From NCBI GenBank assembly GCA_037501455.1, contig CM074865.1, positions 3,235,001-3,299,000 on the forward strand: DNA of 64,000 nt, given 5' to 3'. The notes beneath the pieces were generated by a model. It did not search any database, was not told where the DNA came from, and saw nothing but the letters and a program-made list of their open reading frames with translations. The DNA comes from Lantana camara (taxonomy: Eukaryota; Streptophyta; Magnoliopsida; Lamiales; Verbenaceae). This document shows, piece by piece, positions 33,095 to 45,424 of the stretch. Both the position numbers and the translations under genes were made by a program. The first letter of the stretch is position 1. Each line of letters starts with the position of its first letter.

Positions 33095-36000
33095 ATGAAT
33101 TCCGATGATTCATCTTCGTTTTCCACTGATGATCCTTTCTACCTTCCTCCTTCGGAACATTTGGATTCATTTCTGGTTTCGCATCAATTGACTGGCGACA
33201 ATTACTCCACCTGGAGTCGTTCGATGCTCATCGCGCTTTCCGCCAAAAATAAACAGGCCTTTGTTGATGGTTCACTTACTCTCCGACACCGCATGATTCT
33301 GAAGCTCGCCGGAAAGCTTGGATCCGCAACAATCATGTTGTGATCTCGTGGATTTTGCATTCCGTCTCCAAAGAGATTGTTTCCTCCATTCTATTTTCAG
33401 ACATTGCTCGCGATATTTGGCTCGATTTGAAGGATCGCTTTCAGCAGTCTAATGGTCCTCGGATCTTCCAACTGCGCCAGGCTCTACTCTCCACACGTCG
33501 GGACAATCAATCTGTGAGTGTTTACTTTACCAAAATGAAGATGCTCTGGGAAGAGCTCTCGAATTTTCGCCCAGTTTGTTCCTGTAATCACTGTACTTGT
33601 GATGGTGTACGAGATTTAGGCCTTTATTATTAGTCCGAATATGTTATGGCTTTTTTGATGGGACTTAATGACTCATTTGCTGCTGTTAGAAGTCAGATTC
33701 TAATGATGGAACCTCTCCCTACTATGAGCAAGGTTTTTTCTTTGTTGAGTCAGGAGGAACGCCAGTGTAATCTACACATTGCAGCTCCTTCTTCTTCGTC
33801 TTCGCCGCTGGCTTTTGCGGCTAGAACTGGCCCTGGTATGGTCTCTAGATTTCCTCCTTCCTATGGCAGAGGTTCAGGTAATGGCCATGGCTATGGCAGG
33901 GGTAAAGCCAAGCTTGAATGCACACATTGTAGGGGCATTATCATACTATTGATAGGTGTTATCAAATATATGTCTATCCCCCGGGTTATTTCTCTGGTAA
34001 CAAGCCTAAGCTACCTGCTTCTTCATCGATCCATCATCCTTCTTCTTCACCGTCTATGGTGAATCATGTGGAGACAGCTTCCATCTCTGTTCCTACTTGT
34101 TCTAGTTCTTCTACTGCCACTAATTTCTTACATTCTCTTTATGATCAGCAATATCAGCAGTTGTTATCCATGCTTTCTTCACAGATGCAAACTGCTGCTC
34201 ATGTTTCTACAACTGATACTGCTGCTTTGTCAGTCACCAACACAGGTATATTGCTATCTGCATATTCCTCTCTTGATGTTGGTTCTTCAACTTGGATCTT
34301 AGATTCTGGAGCTAGTAGGCATATCTGTTGCAATTGGTCCTTATTTGATTCCACTGAAACAGTTTCTCTTGTTCAAGTTTTACTGCCAAATGGTTGTTCC
34401 ATTCCTGTTACACATAAAGGCACTTTCACTTTACATCCTTATATAGTGTTAACAGATGTCCTTTATGTTCTTGCCTTCAGATTCAATCTGATTTCCCTCA
34501 GTAACATGTTACTCTCTTCACCTGTTTCTGTTTCCTTCTCAAATGATCAGCGCACAATCCTGGATTCTCAGCTGAAGGTGATGATTGGCAAGGCTAGGAT
34601 CCAAGATGGTCTTTACATTTTTGATACTCTTACTAGCTTTCCAAATTTGTCTGTATCACAAATTGTTGTAAATAATGTGTCTCTAGATACTTGGCAGAAT
34701 AGATTGGGACATCTGTCTTTCCCCGTACTTGAACAATTGAAACCACTTTTGGGATTATCTTATGCTAAGAAACCATTTTCTCATTGTTCTGTTTGTCCCT
34801 TAGCAAAACAGAGGAAGTTGTCTTTTCCTTCTGACAATAATAGATATTTGCATCCTTTTGATTTGATTCATGCTGATCTATGGGGGCCTTTCAACCATGC
34901 ACTCAAAAATCCTTATAAATATTTTTTGACCTTGGTAGATGATCATTCCAGATTCACATGGATATTTCTCTTGAAGTCCAAATCTGATGTCCTACAGTTG
35001 TTCCCCAATTTTTCCAGCTGATCAAAACCCAATTCAACTCTGATATTAAAGCTTTTAGGTCTGATAATGCACCTAAACTTGCCTTCACTGATTTCTTTAA
35101 ATCCAAAGGTGTCTTACACCAATTTTCTTGTGTGGAAACCCCACAACAAAACTCTGTAGTTGAAAGAAAGCACCAACACTTACTAAATGTAGCCAGAGCT
35201 CTCTATTTTCAATCTAGAGTTCCTCTACAATTCTGGACTGATTGCTTACTTACAGCAGTTTATCGCATCAATAGAACACCTTCTTCTAAGCTTGCTAATC
35301 AGTCACCCTTTGACATCTTATATCAGCAACCTTTTGAGTATCAATTTCTTAAAGTTTTTGGTTGCCTGGTTTATGCTTTTACTTTATCTTCCCAAAGACA
35401 CAAGTTTACTGCTAGAGCCAAACCTTGTGTTTTCTTGGGATATACTCCTGGTGTGAAGGGTTATAAACTACTTGAAATTGTCACCAAAGACACCTTTGTT
35501 TCCAGAGATGTTGTCTTTCATGAATCTATTTTTCCTTTCCAAGATGGATCTGAGTTTCTTCACAGTTCACAGGATGCTTTTCCTGATTTAACTTTTCATG
35601 TTCCCCATATTCCTACTCTATCTGAGGACTTTATGCTTAGTGCACCACCTGAAGCTATTGATATATCTTCTTCATCACAGCAGCATTGCAGGAAGTCTAC
35701 TAGACAGACTAAACCTCCTCAATATTTGAGGGATTATCATTGTAATCTCTTGCACAACCAGCCTACTGTCTCTAATGATTGTCATTATCCTCTAAGTTCT
35801 TGCTTATCATATGATCACCTATCTTCTAAGCATAGATTCTTTACCCTCAGTACAACTACACAATCTGAACCTCAGAGCTATAAGGCTGCTTCTCAGCTCC
35901 CAGAGTGGAGACAGGCTATGCAGGATGAGCTCACAGCTATGGAATCCAATAATACTTGGACTGTAGTTCCCTTGCCTCCTCATTCACATGTGATAGGTTA

Positions 36001-37414
36001 CAAGTGGGTGTTTAAGATAAAATTTCATGCAGATGGCAGCCTGGAGAGACATAAAGCTAGGTTAGTTACCAAGGGTTATACTCAATTGGAAGGTGTGGAT
36101 TTCATGGAAACCTATTCCCCTGTTGCTAAACTTGTCACTGTTAAGACAGTTCTCGCTCTTGCTAGCATTAACAATTGGGATTTGGCACAATTGGATGTCA
36201 ACAATGCCTTCTTGAATGGGGATCTATTTGAAGAGGTTTATCTGGAACTTCCACAAGGCTATACTCCTCCTGTCTCACAGCCCATAGAAGGGAAACTAGT
36301 TTGACGATTGAATAAATCTGTATATGGCTTGAAACAAGCCTCAAGGCAGTGGTATGCTAAATTCTCATCCTCTTTGTTGCATTTTGGTTTCACTCAGTCT
36401 AAGGCTGACTACTCTTTATTCACTAAGGGCACTGGTACTGAATTCATTGTCTTATTGGTCTATGTTGATGACATTGTCATCACTGGGCCCAACATAACTC
36501 TTATTCATGAGTTGAAGAGTTTTCTTAACACTCAATTTAAGTTGAAAGATCTTGGCAAGATGAAGTATTTTCTTGGTTTAGAGATAGCTTGTTCTACTGC
36601 TGGAATTGTCTTATCTCAAAGAAAGTATACTCTCCAGCTTGTGGAGGATACTGGACTCCTTGGTGCCAAACCTATGTCCATACCAATGGATGCCAACATT
36701 AAACTGAGTTCCTTTGAAGGAGAGGTCTTAAGTGATGCTGGCTTATATAGAGTTGGTTGGGAAATTACTATATTTAACACTGTCCAGACCTGATATTTGC
36801 TTTGCTGTAAACAACTTAGCCAGTTTGTTTCACAACCAAGAAAGCCACATCTTAATGTTGTCTATCATCTGCTCAAATACTTGAAAGGTACTCCAGGTCA
36901 AAGTGTATTTTTCTCTGCACATTCTGAACTGAAACTTACAACATTTGTTGATGCCGATTGGGCCTCATGTCAGGACACCTGGAGGTCCACCACTGGGTTT
37001 TGTGTGTTTTTAGGTTCTTCCCTTATTTCTTGGAGATCTAAAAAGCAGTCTATTATCTCCAGATCCTCTGTAGAAGCATAGTATAGAGCCCTTGCCATGG
37101 CTGCCGGTGAATTAGTTTGGTTATCACATCTTCTTCATGATTTGCACATATCTCTCACAGGACCTTCTGTGCTTTATTGTGATAATGCTGCTGCTTTACA
37201 TCTAGCAGAAAATCCTTTATTCCATGAGCGCACCAAACATATAGAGGTTGACTGTCGTTTTGTGCGTGATAAAGTGGCAACTGGTTTCCTGAAATTACTT
37301 CCTATTCGGTCTTCACAACAAATTGTAGATATGTTCACAAAGGCCCTTCCTGCTACTCAACTTCACTTGCTCATGGACAAGCTGGGATTAAAGAACATCT
37401 TTCTTCCAGCTTGA
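33095..37414 (+). pseudogene. gag-pol polyprotein of the copia at 32721 (broken)
   Basis: Read in order: GAG from about the ATG at 33095 (LTGDNYSTWSRSMLIALSAK), UBN2-type region, FLMGLNDSF, a zinc knuckle disrupted by a frameshift near 33940, protease WILDSGASRHICCN, integrase zinc region, LIHADLWGPF, RT (YKWVFKIKFHADGSLERHKA, YVDDIVITG) and RNase H (DADWASC, YCDNAAALHLAEN, ERTKHIEVDCRFVRDK). Breaks: frameshifts near 33310, 33940 and 35010; two compensating shifts around 36750-36830; in-frame stops at about 33631, 36302 and 37079. It is not translatable as a polyprotein. Confidence 0.92.
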
Positions 37415-37421
37415 GGGGGTA

Positions 37422-37641
37422 TATTATGAGCTAATCTGTTAGTTAGCCTCATTATTACGCTGTTATAGTGAGCTTAGTTGATAAGCTGAATTAGTTAGTC
37501 TGTTGGTCTAGATGAGTGACATGTGTATGGACTAGATCTTACCTGCATATTTATAGACTTGTATATAAACCAATTTGTACAGCAGTTGATTCAGTTGAAT
37601 GAAGATATTTTCCCAAATTGCTTTATTCTCAGATTATAACA
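37422..37641 (+). repeat. 3' LTR of copia at 32721
   Basis: 220 bp; one-base deletion and about four substitutions relative to the 5' LTR. Confidence 0.9.
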
Positions 37642-39041
37642 CAAATTTCCGAGAAACAACATCTCTGCTCAAATATGAGCATCTATGTTACAACATGTGT
37701 CAACAAAGACTTTCAGATAATGTTACTTTCGAACATGGTCTTATTCCATTCGAACGTGCTAAAAATATCATACCTGGATTAGGACTTGGACTTCTACATT
37801 TCATCTCTACATAGGACATCTTAGAGGATATTAGGCATTCTAGATCACGCGATGTTGGGAGATATGAGAGCACGTGCTTTATCTATAAAGTTCTCTGCTT
37901 TTAATTTTTCTAACGTCTTCCTCATTGTATTTTTACTTGGATTCGTTATGAACTAAGTCAGATTTCTAGATTTATCGATGAATCTTTGCATATATTGAAT
38001 TCATTGTCTATGACTTTCAAATAATATGAAATTTTATAAGTTGCTTAGACATAATTAGAAACCGCAGGTCATGCCATGTTGTTTTGAAACAAATAGTATG
38101 AATTAACCAAAAAAAAAAAAAAAGTTTGAAATGCACTTTTAAGCGAAGATAAACAATGTTACTACAAATAATTTCATACTACAGTTTTTTTAAGTGTATG
38201 TACGATTGATGTAGTAAAAAATGTTGCTACACTTTAAAATGAAGCAACATATAATATTTTAGTTACATTCTAATGTGTAGTAACACAAAAAGTCACACTA
38301 CACTTTTAAATACATTTAAAATTTAAAAGTTTAATTTAATTTTAATATAATTTAACTCTTACTACAAATAAATGTGTTGCAAGACATTGATGTATTAAAA
38401 AATTTATTGTTATTCTAAATTTTTTGCATCCAAAATTTGCAACCAATTCGACGCCAAAAATAATTAATTTTTATAATTTATTTATATTTATTTGCAGCAT
38501 AATTATATTGCCAAAATTAAAATTTAGGTTGCAAAATAATATCAAATTTTCAAATGAATCTTTTCTGTTTCATTAACCAATAGATTTAATATTTTAATTT
38601 TATATATCCTTTTAAAAAAATATTGCAGATTCAATTACCAAAATAATGCTATAATTTTTCAAAAATATCATTTTTCAAAATTATGTTACCGACAAAAAAT
38701 ATAAAAATAAAAATTATCAAACAAATATTTCTATCAAAAATATTTTATAAATAAAACAATAACATGATACAATAATTCAAAGAAAAATAAAGATTACATT
38801 ATAAGAAAATTAATCCTATATAACAATCAACTATACAAAAACCATAAACCAACTATATTATTAACATGTATAAAGAAGGTTAACTTGTTTTCACCTCGGC
38901 ATCACTATCCTGCTTCAAAGAATATCACCTCGGCATCAACCATTTCTCGACTTCTTCATCGGTCTCTTCATCCACTTGCAAAGATGACTTCTATTTTTGC
39001 CTTCAAATTCATATAAAGTAGTTTCAGTCAAACATATTTGT
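37642..39041. other. Non-coding, AT-rich; possible old gene debris near 37650-37815
   Basis: A 60-codon open stretch after the LTR (FERAKNIIPGLGLGLLHFIS) resembles nothing I recognise. From 38150 the sequence is AT-rich with scattered repeats of GTAGTAACAC-type motifs. No clear gene or element borders. Confidence 0.4.
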
Positions 39042-39420
39042 TAGGACAAATTACACCAAGGTACCCTGAGGTTTGGTATAATTACAAATTAATCCCTCCA
39101 CTTCTGGAAATTACGGATTAGTCCCTATAAATACTGTTTCAATTGAGGTCCCTAGACGCCGTTAGGGTTCCGTTAATTTTGATAGGACTACATTGTTGAT
39201 GTGATTTAGTTAAGGGATCGTTTTGTAAGAAAATTCATAGTTCAGGGACTTTTTGTAATATTTTTCGATAATTCAAATGTCAAAATTAACGGAACCCTAA
39301 CGGTGTCTAGGGACCTCAATTGAAACAGTATTTATAGGGACTAATCCTTAATTTCTAGAAGTGGATGGATTAATTTGTAATTATGCCAAACCTCAGGGGA
39401 CCTTGGTGTAATTTGCCCTA
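39042..39420. mobile_element. Foldback MITE (379 bp) with ~150-bp arms
   Basis: It begins TAGGACAAATTACACCAAGG and ends with the inverse CCTTGGTGTAATTTGCCCTA. The arms pair through GACCTCAATTGAAACAGTAT and GGAACCCTAACGG-type sequence. The centre is about 90 bp. Non-coding, structurally like the foldbacks in the receptor-kinase introns. Confidence 0.9.
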
Positions 39421-41645
39421 TATGTTAAGCAACCAAAAATTGATTGTGAAAACTAATTTTTTATGTAGTGAAAACTTTACCTAATTTTCCTAGACTCAAG
39501 AAATCCTCAAAGTTGTAGCTCATCTGCAACAAAAGACAGCATAAAATTCTCTCACATGATCTAAGCACAAAATTAAACAAAAACCAAAACATCTAGAAGA
39601 TAAAATAAGATGATTTGATTAATTTATAAGTTTAAAACCTGGCCTTCTGCTGGTTAAGTGCTTCATGTTTCTCCACATATATCTCCCACTCGTCATATCA
39701 ACCAACACCCAGAATCCATTTTTCACTGTCTGGGTTTTCAAATACCAAAAACAACTTTAAAAAAAGGAAAATTATTTTAAAAAAAACGAATTTCGAAAGG
39801 AAAAATCCTATAATTAATTTCCCTACGTACCTCGTAAAATTGAAATTCTCATTTCTTTGATGCAGATCTCTTCTCCTCTGACGCATATTAGTCTAACATT
39901 ATATTTGAAACTAATTACAAACCCGTGCCAAGGTACCAGTGTTCAATTTTTATAAAAATATAACCAAAAAAATCAATTAAAATATATTGTTAGATAATGC
40001 TATCAAATTTTATTTAAAATATTTAAATAGCATGTAGACATATTAATTTATAAAAAAAAAGAGAACAAAACTAAAATTATTATAAATTATATAAAATAAT
40101 GGAAAATAAATTTATATTTAAAAAAACATCAAAAGTATATTTATTAAAATTAAAATAAATAAAAATAAAACTATAAGATTGTACATTGCATTGCCACATA
40201 TAAGAAAAATAAAATATGTTACAAATTCTAAAAGATTATTTATATATATGGTATAACTTTTATTATTTAACTTAAAAAAACTTATAAATATATTAAATTT
40301 CTAATGTCACTTTCCCGTTCTATGTTGCCCAAAATATTTGAAAATATAAATATGAAGTAACAATATTAAAAACACCAAATACGTAAGGGATTAATATAAG
40401 TTTTAATTAACATATTAATTAATATTGAAATGTAAATAAATTGAAATAAAATTAGTAAAATGATGGATAGAAGTGTTTTTTTAATTATAATTAGATAGTT
40501 TTCCACCAAAAAAATATACAAAAAATGTCTTAAAATAATTTTTAACGGTGCACATAATCTATGCATGATTTTTCGGTTATCTAGTTAACGACGGAACTAT
40601 TCTTACAACGTGTGAGATTATTATTGCAATGTATGTCACTATTATCGTAACGATTTCCTAAAATATGGGACCTTTTTTGGATTTTTAAAACGAGTGGGAT
40701 TAATATTGCAATGTTTTAATTAAATCGAATGGGACCAAAAATACAAATTTCCCTGAATATTGCTTTGCAAATTCATAGAAATTTAAAGAATTAAAGTACG
40801 AAAACAAAATCAATTAAAATAAAAAATTAATTTGAAATAAATATTAATTTCTATTGGCCAAGCATAATTCATGATTTTTTTATTTTTTTTATTTTTATGT
40901 ATGTCATGTTATTATGCCCAATTTCATGACATATTTTTCAAAGTTTTATGAATGTATCCATCTTGATGTTCATATATTAGTATTTTTAAAATTTTTGGAT
41001 TTAATTGAACTCAATATCAATTAACTTAAAAAATATAATTTATGATACCTTTGTATGTTTGAGAATATTTGAAGATATATCATGAAATTAATAGATCATC
41101 TTGCTTTATTTATAAATATTAGAGAAATTTCTATTTTTCTATATACTTAAATAGATAACGGGCATTTTACTTTATTATACGTGTTGGCCGGAAATTATAG
41201 CTAGAAAATGACCTAAACAATTAATTTGGAAACATAAGATTATTTGAAATTTATAATAAAAATACAATAATGAATTTTTCTGACGCTTCCGCAGCATAAT
41301 CTCTATATTTCATCAAGAAGGTGATGTCTACAACATAACAATTGAAACCTCTTCAATTCGGGTAATTAATTTTGTAGATATATAATTTAATTTGGCTGGC
41401 TTCTATTTTTACCGATATTTTCCATGTCTTTTGTATCCTTATGCCATTTGTGTTAATCAGAAGCTAATAATAATGACTATTTAAGTATTCACTATTTTTA
41501 AGCATAATAAGGAGATTGAAGAATTCACTTTTAAATATTTTTTTTTTTGAAGGATTCACTTTTACTTTACCTTAAACATACAAATAATTTTATAAAGAAC
41601 CATTTTCAATAATAATTAATTCACCCTTTCGATAATAATTGATTC
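39421..41645. other. Long AT-rich gene-free stretch
   Basis: More than 2 kb of AT-rich DNA with poly-A/T tracts. I see no coding similarity, LTR, or clear inverted repeat. Short minus-strand ORFs (39886-39698, 40566-40366) look random. Confidence 0.55.
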
Positions 41646-41649
41646 AATA

Positions 41650-41970
41650 ATATTTTGAACGACCCCTGAGGTATGGCGAAATTACAGATTACCCCCTGAG
41701 ATTTGAGAAATTACGGACACCCCCTTGAGGTTTACATTCTCTCTCACAAATTCCCCCAACCGTTAATAACGGTGTTAAGTTTTGATGATGTCAGCAATAT
41801 TATTTTTAAAAATTCTAATTCTATCCTTGGGGGGAATATTGTAATAATTATGAAACTTTGGGAGGTAGATTGTAATAATATTGAAACTTTGGGGGTATAT
41901 TGTAATAATATTGAAACTCTGAAGGGTATATTTTAATAATCTTAAAATTGTAAGGATATATTTGTAATGT
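41650..41970. repeat. Half foldback plus minisatellite (~33-bp unit)
   Basis: 41655-41790 resembles one arm of the 'CCCTGAGGTTTG' foldback class (CCCCTGAGGTATGGCGAAAT, ACCCCCTGAGATTTGAG). From 41828 a unit like GGGTATATTGTAATAATATTGAAACTTTG is repeated four to five times, degenerating to 41965. The small ORF across it is a by-product. Confidence 0.7.
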
Positions 41971-42044
41971 TGGTTAGATTTGTATTTTCTTATTTGAAAA
42001 ATTGTAATTTAAGCTAATATTTATATTTAAGGCTGGAAATTTCT

Positions 42045-43140
42045 CTTATACTTGATTCCATTAGGAAGTATGGTTAGATTCTGAGCTTTGTGATAAAGAT
42101 CGAAGCCAATGAGAAGATCTTTCCCATGTAACTTGCTGCCAATAACTTTCATCCATATGATACAACCTGGGGAGAATTGTATCCCAATAGGATGTTTTGT
42201 GATCAGAGATGTTTTGAACTGCTAACCATCGGCTGCCTGAAAATACTCATAGTGAGTTGTCCATGCTTCTTTAGGGAGAATATCTGGATTCATCATGGAC
42301 TTTATGGCTCCTGTATCCATAAATCTAATGGCTATGATTGGTTTGTCATACTTCGAAGGAAGTATATAGATATGGAGATGAGGAGAAGGAATGATTTCGT
42401 GACTGATGCATTCTGACTGGAAAATAGGAAGACCTTGATTTTCTGAGTCAGAATCAGATAGGCATGGCTCATCATCTGTTGTCTCATCTTGGATATCATT
42501 TTGCTCATCTTGTTCTGAGAACAATGATTCTATATCTGCATCTTGAAGAGTATTATCTTCATTCTGGATGATATGAACCATCCTTGCTGATTTTTCTCAA
42601 TTCTGAGGACAATTTTTTGCAAATTGTCCTTTCTTTTGCATACAAAGCATCTGTCTGTTCGTCTGTTCCTGAAAGGTTTTCTCCTGAAAAATTTGAGACG
42701 TCCTTTCTTCTTGAAATGCTTTTCAGCAGATCCCCTTCTTTTTATGTTTGGAAGAAGGACATTTGCAACCGTCTTTTGATTTGCATTTTATCTCAGATGA
42801 GATTTTTTGCAAGCCTTCTTGAGAACTGATTTGTTATCCACCAGGGATTTGAGCATGGTTTGTTGTTCACAAAGCTTATTAATTGTTGCAATGGCCATCT
42901 GATGAATCTCTCCAATAGAAATTTGATTAATTTCTTTTCTTGTTCCTGTTATGGTCCGGTGAAGTTCTGGCTGGATTTCTTGATGAAGAGAGGTAATATA
43001 CACATGCTTGAGGTAATGTTTCGCTGTCCCACATCATGGAGATTTCCAAAAAATTTGGAAGTACTGGAGTGAAGTAAAATTTATATTGTTATCTGGTTGA
43101 TTGTTAAATTCCCTAGCCTCTTTGGAAACTTATGGAGGAT
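42045..43140 (-). pseudogene. Endogenous pararetrovirus (Caulimoviridae-like) fragment: capsid C-terminus to protease
   Basis: On the minus strand, 43003-42788 encodes a stretch typical of the C-terminal capsid region of endogenous caulimovirids in plants, followed by a Lys-rich segment and a degenerate CCHC zinc knuckle near 42650. 42581-42222 encodes an acidic linker and then the retropepsin-like protease with the DTGA active site and a conserved AADG motif. Similarity continues in the same direction to about 42050. Stops and frameshifts separate the pieces. The RT, RNase H and movement-protein regions are absent. It is an old, non-functional integrated copy. The upstream limit (43003-43140) is uncertain. 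Confidence 0.78.
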
Positions 43141-43486
43141 TGAGGCTATATGAAATCAATCAAGACAATGACAACTTGCCAACTTGGGAAGTAAATGAGT
43201 CCTTGAAAGACACTCGGAGTGGTGCTTTTGGTATTGACCTTGAATAATATTTCATCTGAAGACTTGAAATTGTATTTGGTGTTGACTTGAACAAGACTTT
43301 TGTTGTAATTCAATCAACAATTTCTGGATCTTAATTTTGCATGGCTTTGGAGTTTTATTTCCTTAGGACACTCTCATGCTGCACTTTTGTATCACATTCA
43401 CTGATGATATGAGTTGATTACCTGAAACTATTTGCCATGCATACATGTTGGGTACAATCAATATGAGGCAGAAAATAACTCTTTAT

Positions 43487-43620
43487 CACTCAGTGGTTCA
43501 GTGCCATGCGGTAACCACTGACCAACTACCATTTTGTAGGGAGAGTTTTACACCTTAGTGGTTCAACTCGGCTCAAACCCACAGTGAGATATAGAACGAA
43601 AAAGGGGAAAAAAAAAAGAA
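43487..43620 (+). mobile_element. SINE-like retroposon with perfect 17-bp target duplication
   Basis: A 134-bp insert starting CACTCAGTGGTTCAGTGCC and ending in an A-rich tail (GGGGAAAAAAAAAAG) is flanked by the 17-bp direct repeat AGAAAATAACTCTTTAT (43470-43486 and 43621-43637). CTCAGTGGTTC and GTGGTTCAACTCGGCTC suggest degenerate polymerase III boxes. It differs from the other SINE family in this window. Confidence 0.85.
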
Positions 43621-43979
43621 AGAAAATAACTCTTTATATTTGAAAAAACAAAGAGAAAAAATCTTGATGGCTAGATGAGACATAGTGCAGAAATTTGTTT
43701 ACTATCAAAACTTAGTGATGATCTAATGGTAAATTTTTTAGTTTGACAAGAAAGGGAAAGAACCATAATTCAAGAGACGTTTATCCAATTTCCTTAGAAC
43801 AGAGTTTTTCATATTAATCTCAGTCTTAATGAACTTTTTGTTATCATAACAATGTAACATGTCACACTTAGGGAACAGTTGCATTAAATTGAAGAAAAGA
43901 AATCCTTCAATTACTTGGTAGCGTCAAACAAAAATCAACATGAGAAGCACTAATGCAATTGAAAATAGCATTCTGCTTG

Positions 43980-44945
43980 CTACCTAGCCTCTAGCATTGT
44001 AATTGTGACTTCATTTGTTGAACTTGCCTTTGTACTAGTTGAGGTATCATTTGCAGAAACATTTTTTTCTATGAAGAAACCTGGAATTTTAGCATGAGGT
44101 AGCTCAACCTCATTCTCTCGCATGAACACAACTTGCGACATGCTGGGCCTATCTTCTGGTCATTTTTGCACACACAATAATCCTAAATGAATTGATCTTA
44201 GTACTTCAGACAAGCTACAAGACTCAGCTACAACCTCGTTAACTAGTTCCAGTGACCTTCCTTCTGTGTAAAGCATCATGCCTGCCAAAATTGATGATGG
44301 AAACTGTAAACTCGTGCCAGTTAGAGGTGTGTTAATATAGTCTTGGTAATTAAGCCCGATTCGCAAAATATTGGAATAACGTTTTGAGCATGCGAAATAA
44401 CGTTGTTCTCTCAATTCTCAAGTACAAAACACTTGCATGTCCAAGAAGGTTGTGGTGGTGATCCCTGTGGGAAAATCCCCTGTTTCTTTTGCCACTCACA
44501 ATTTCCAGGACTATGACACCAAAGCTGAATGTGTCTGATTTTACTGAGAACAAACCATCAACGGTATATTCTGGTGACATGTAGCCACTAAATCAAAGTG
44601 GTTCAATAAGAAAAATGATATAGGGTGTAAACAAGAAAATGAATAAGCTGTTATTTATGAGATCTTACTATGTCCCGACAATTCTGCTTGTGTTAGCTTC
44701 AGTCTCACTCCCTGCAAAAGTTCTAGAGATGCCAAAGTCTGAAATCTTGGGATTCAGGTCTATATCTAGCAATATATTGCTAACTTTAAGGTCTCGATGG
44801 ATAATTCTCAGTTGAGAATCTTGATAGAGATAATCGATTCCCCTGGCAATACCAGTGATTATCTGAAAGCGCTTGGGCCAACGAAGTAGCTTGCTCTTGG
44901 TTTCATCTGTCAGGAATTTCTGTTTGGTTAGCATGCCATCCTTTG
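43980..44945 (-). pseudogene. S-locus-type (G-type lectin) receptor kinase, C-terminal kinase fragment, copy 1
   Basis: Minus-strand exons: about 44942-44669 ([39 protein letters not shown]), 44587-about 44440 ([30 protein letters not shown]) and 44282-43980 ([15 protein letters not shown], then PEDRPSM, ending NEVTITMLEAR and stop). This is the SRK/DUF26-type kinase C-terminal half in its usual exon layout. Defects: the upstream exons (lectin, PAN, membrane span, P-loop) are absent, the donor after LLGH is GC rather than GT, one base is lost at the start of the last exon (GCATGATG against GCATGGATG in copy 2), and a TGA interrupts the CVQ/PEDRPSM block. It is the mirror of 49171-49890. Confidence 0.88.
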
Positions 44946-45229
44946 AGTTGTTTGTTGAGCACTAAATTAACTTAAAACTTCAAGAATTGAAAATTGGTTT
45001 AACTTAAAAATCGATTCAAACATTAATTCAAAGTGTGAATTATGAATCATTTAATAAACTTATTACTATATAGTATACTGTTTTGACAAATCCCTTGTTG
45101 AAATTACGCTTGCATATTTTATATAATATCTTGTATTACAGGGAAAAACAACACATTAAGAATGTGAGATCAGCAATATGTCTAGAAAGGTTTGCCAAGA
45201 TAAACCAAAACAACCTACAAATGCCAACG

Positions 45230-45340
45230 CCAACAGGGATTGATCCAAGTGGTTCGAGGGTTGTTTCTCGAAGGCAATCTTTCGAGTTCAAATCCCTTTA
45301 GTCATTTGAAAGTGTGTGTGTTAAAAAATAAAAAAAAAAA
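45230..45340 (+). mobile_element. tRNA-derived SINE with 15-bp target duplication
   Basis: The 111-bp insert has an A-box-like TTGATCCAAGTGG, a B-box region GAGTTCAAATCCC, the tail CTTTAGTCATTTGAAAGTGT and an A-rich end. It is flanked by a perfect 15-bp repeat CTACAAATGCCAACG (45215-45229 and 45341-45355). Related copies lie at 25618 and 26117. Confidence 0.92.
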
Positions 45341-45424
45341 CTACAAATGCCAACGATAGATACCAAGCCATTACAATTTGTTTATAAACCAAATTATTTA
45401 AGCAACTTTCGACGCAGTTTTCCT

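Larger units (their letters stand above)
32721..37641 (+). mobile_element. Ty1/copia LTR retrotransposon (4.9 kb), pol disabled
   Basis: Direct LTRs at 32721-32941 and 37422-37641 differ by about four substitutions and one indel (~98% identical). The primer-binding site TGGTATCAGCAG starts at 32942 and the purine tract TTGAGGGGGT at 37411. Gag, protease, integrase, RT and RNase H follow in copia order, but stops and frameshifts break them. The flanks GAAAT/CAAAT may be a mutated target duplication. LTRs carry a TATATAAA box. Confidence 0.93.

Noticed and set aside
37599..37814. Open frame running from the 3' LTR into flanking DNA
   Set aside because: The first residues are LTR sequence, and the rest matches no family I know; not enough to call a gene.
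40540..40590. Possible Helitron end (TATCTAGTTAAC after a TGCATGA stretch)
   Set aside because: No stable hairpin at the right distance and no matching TC end was found.
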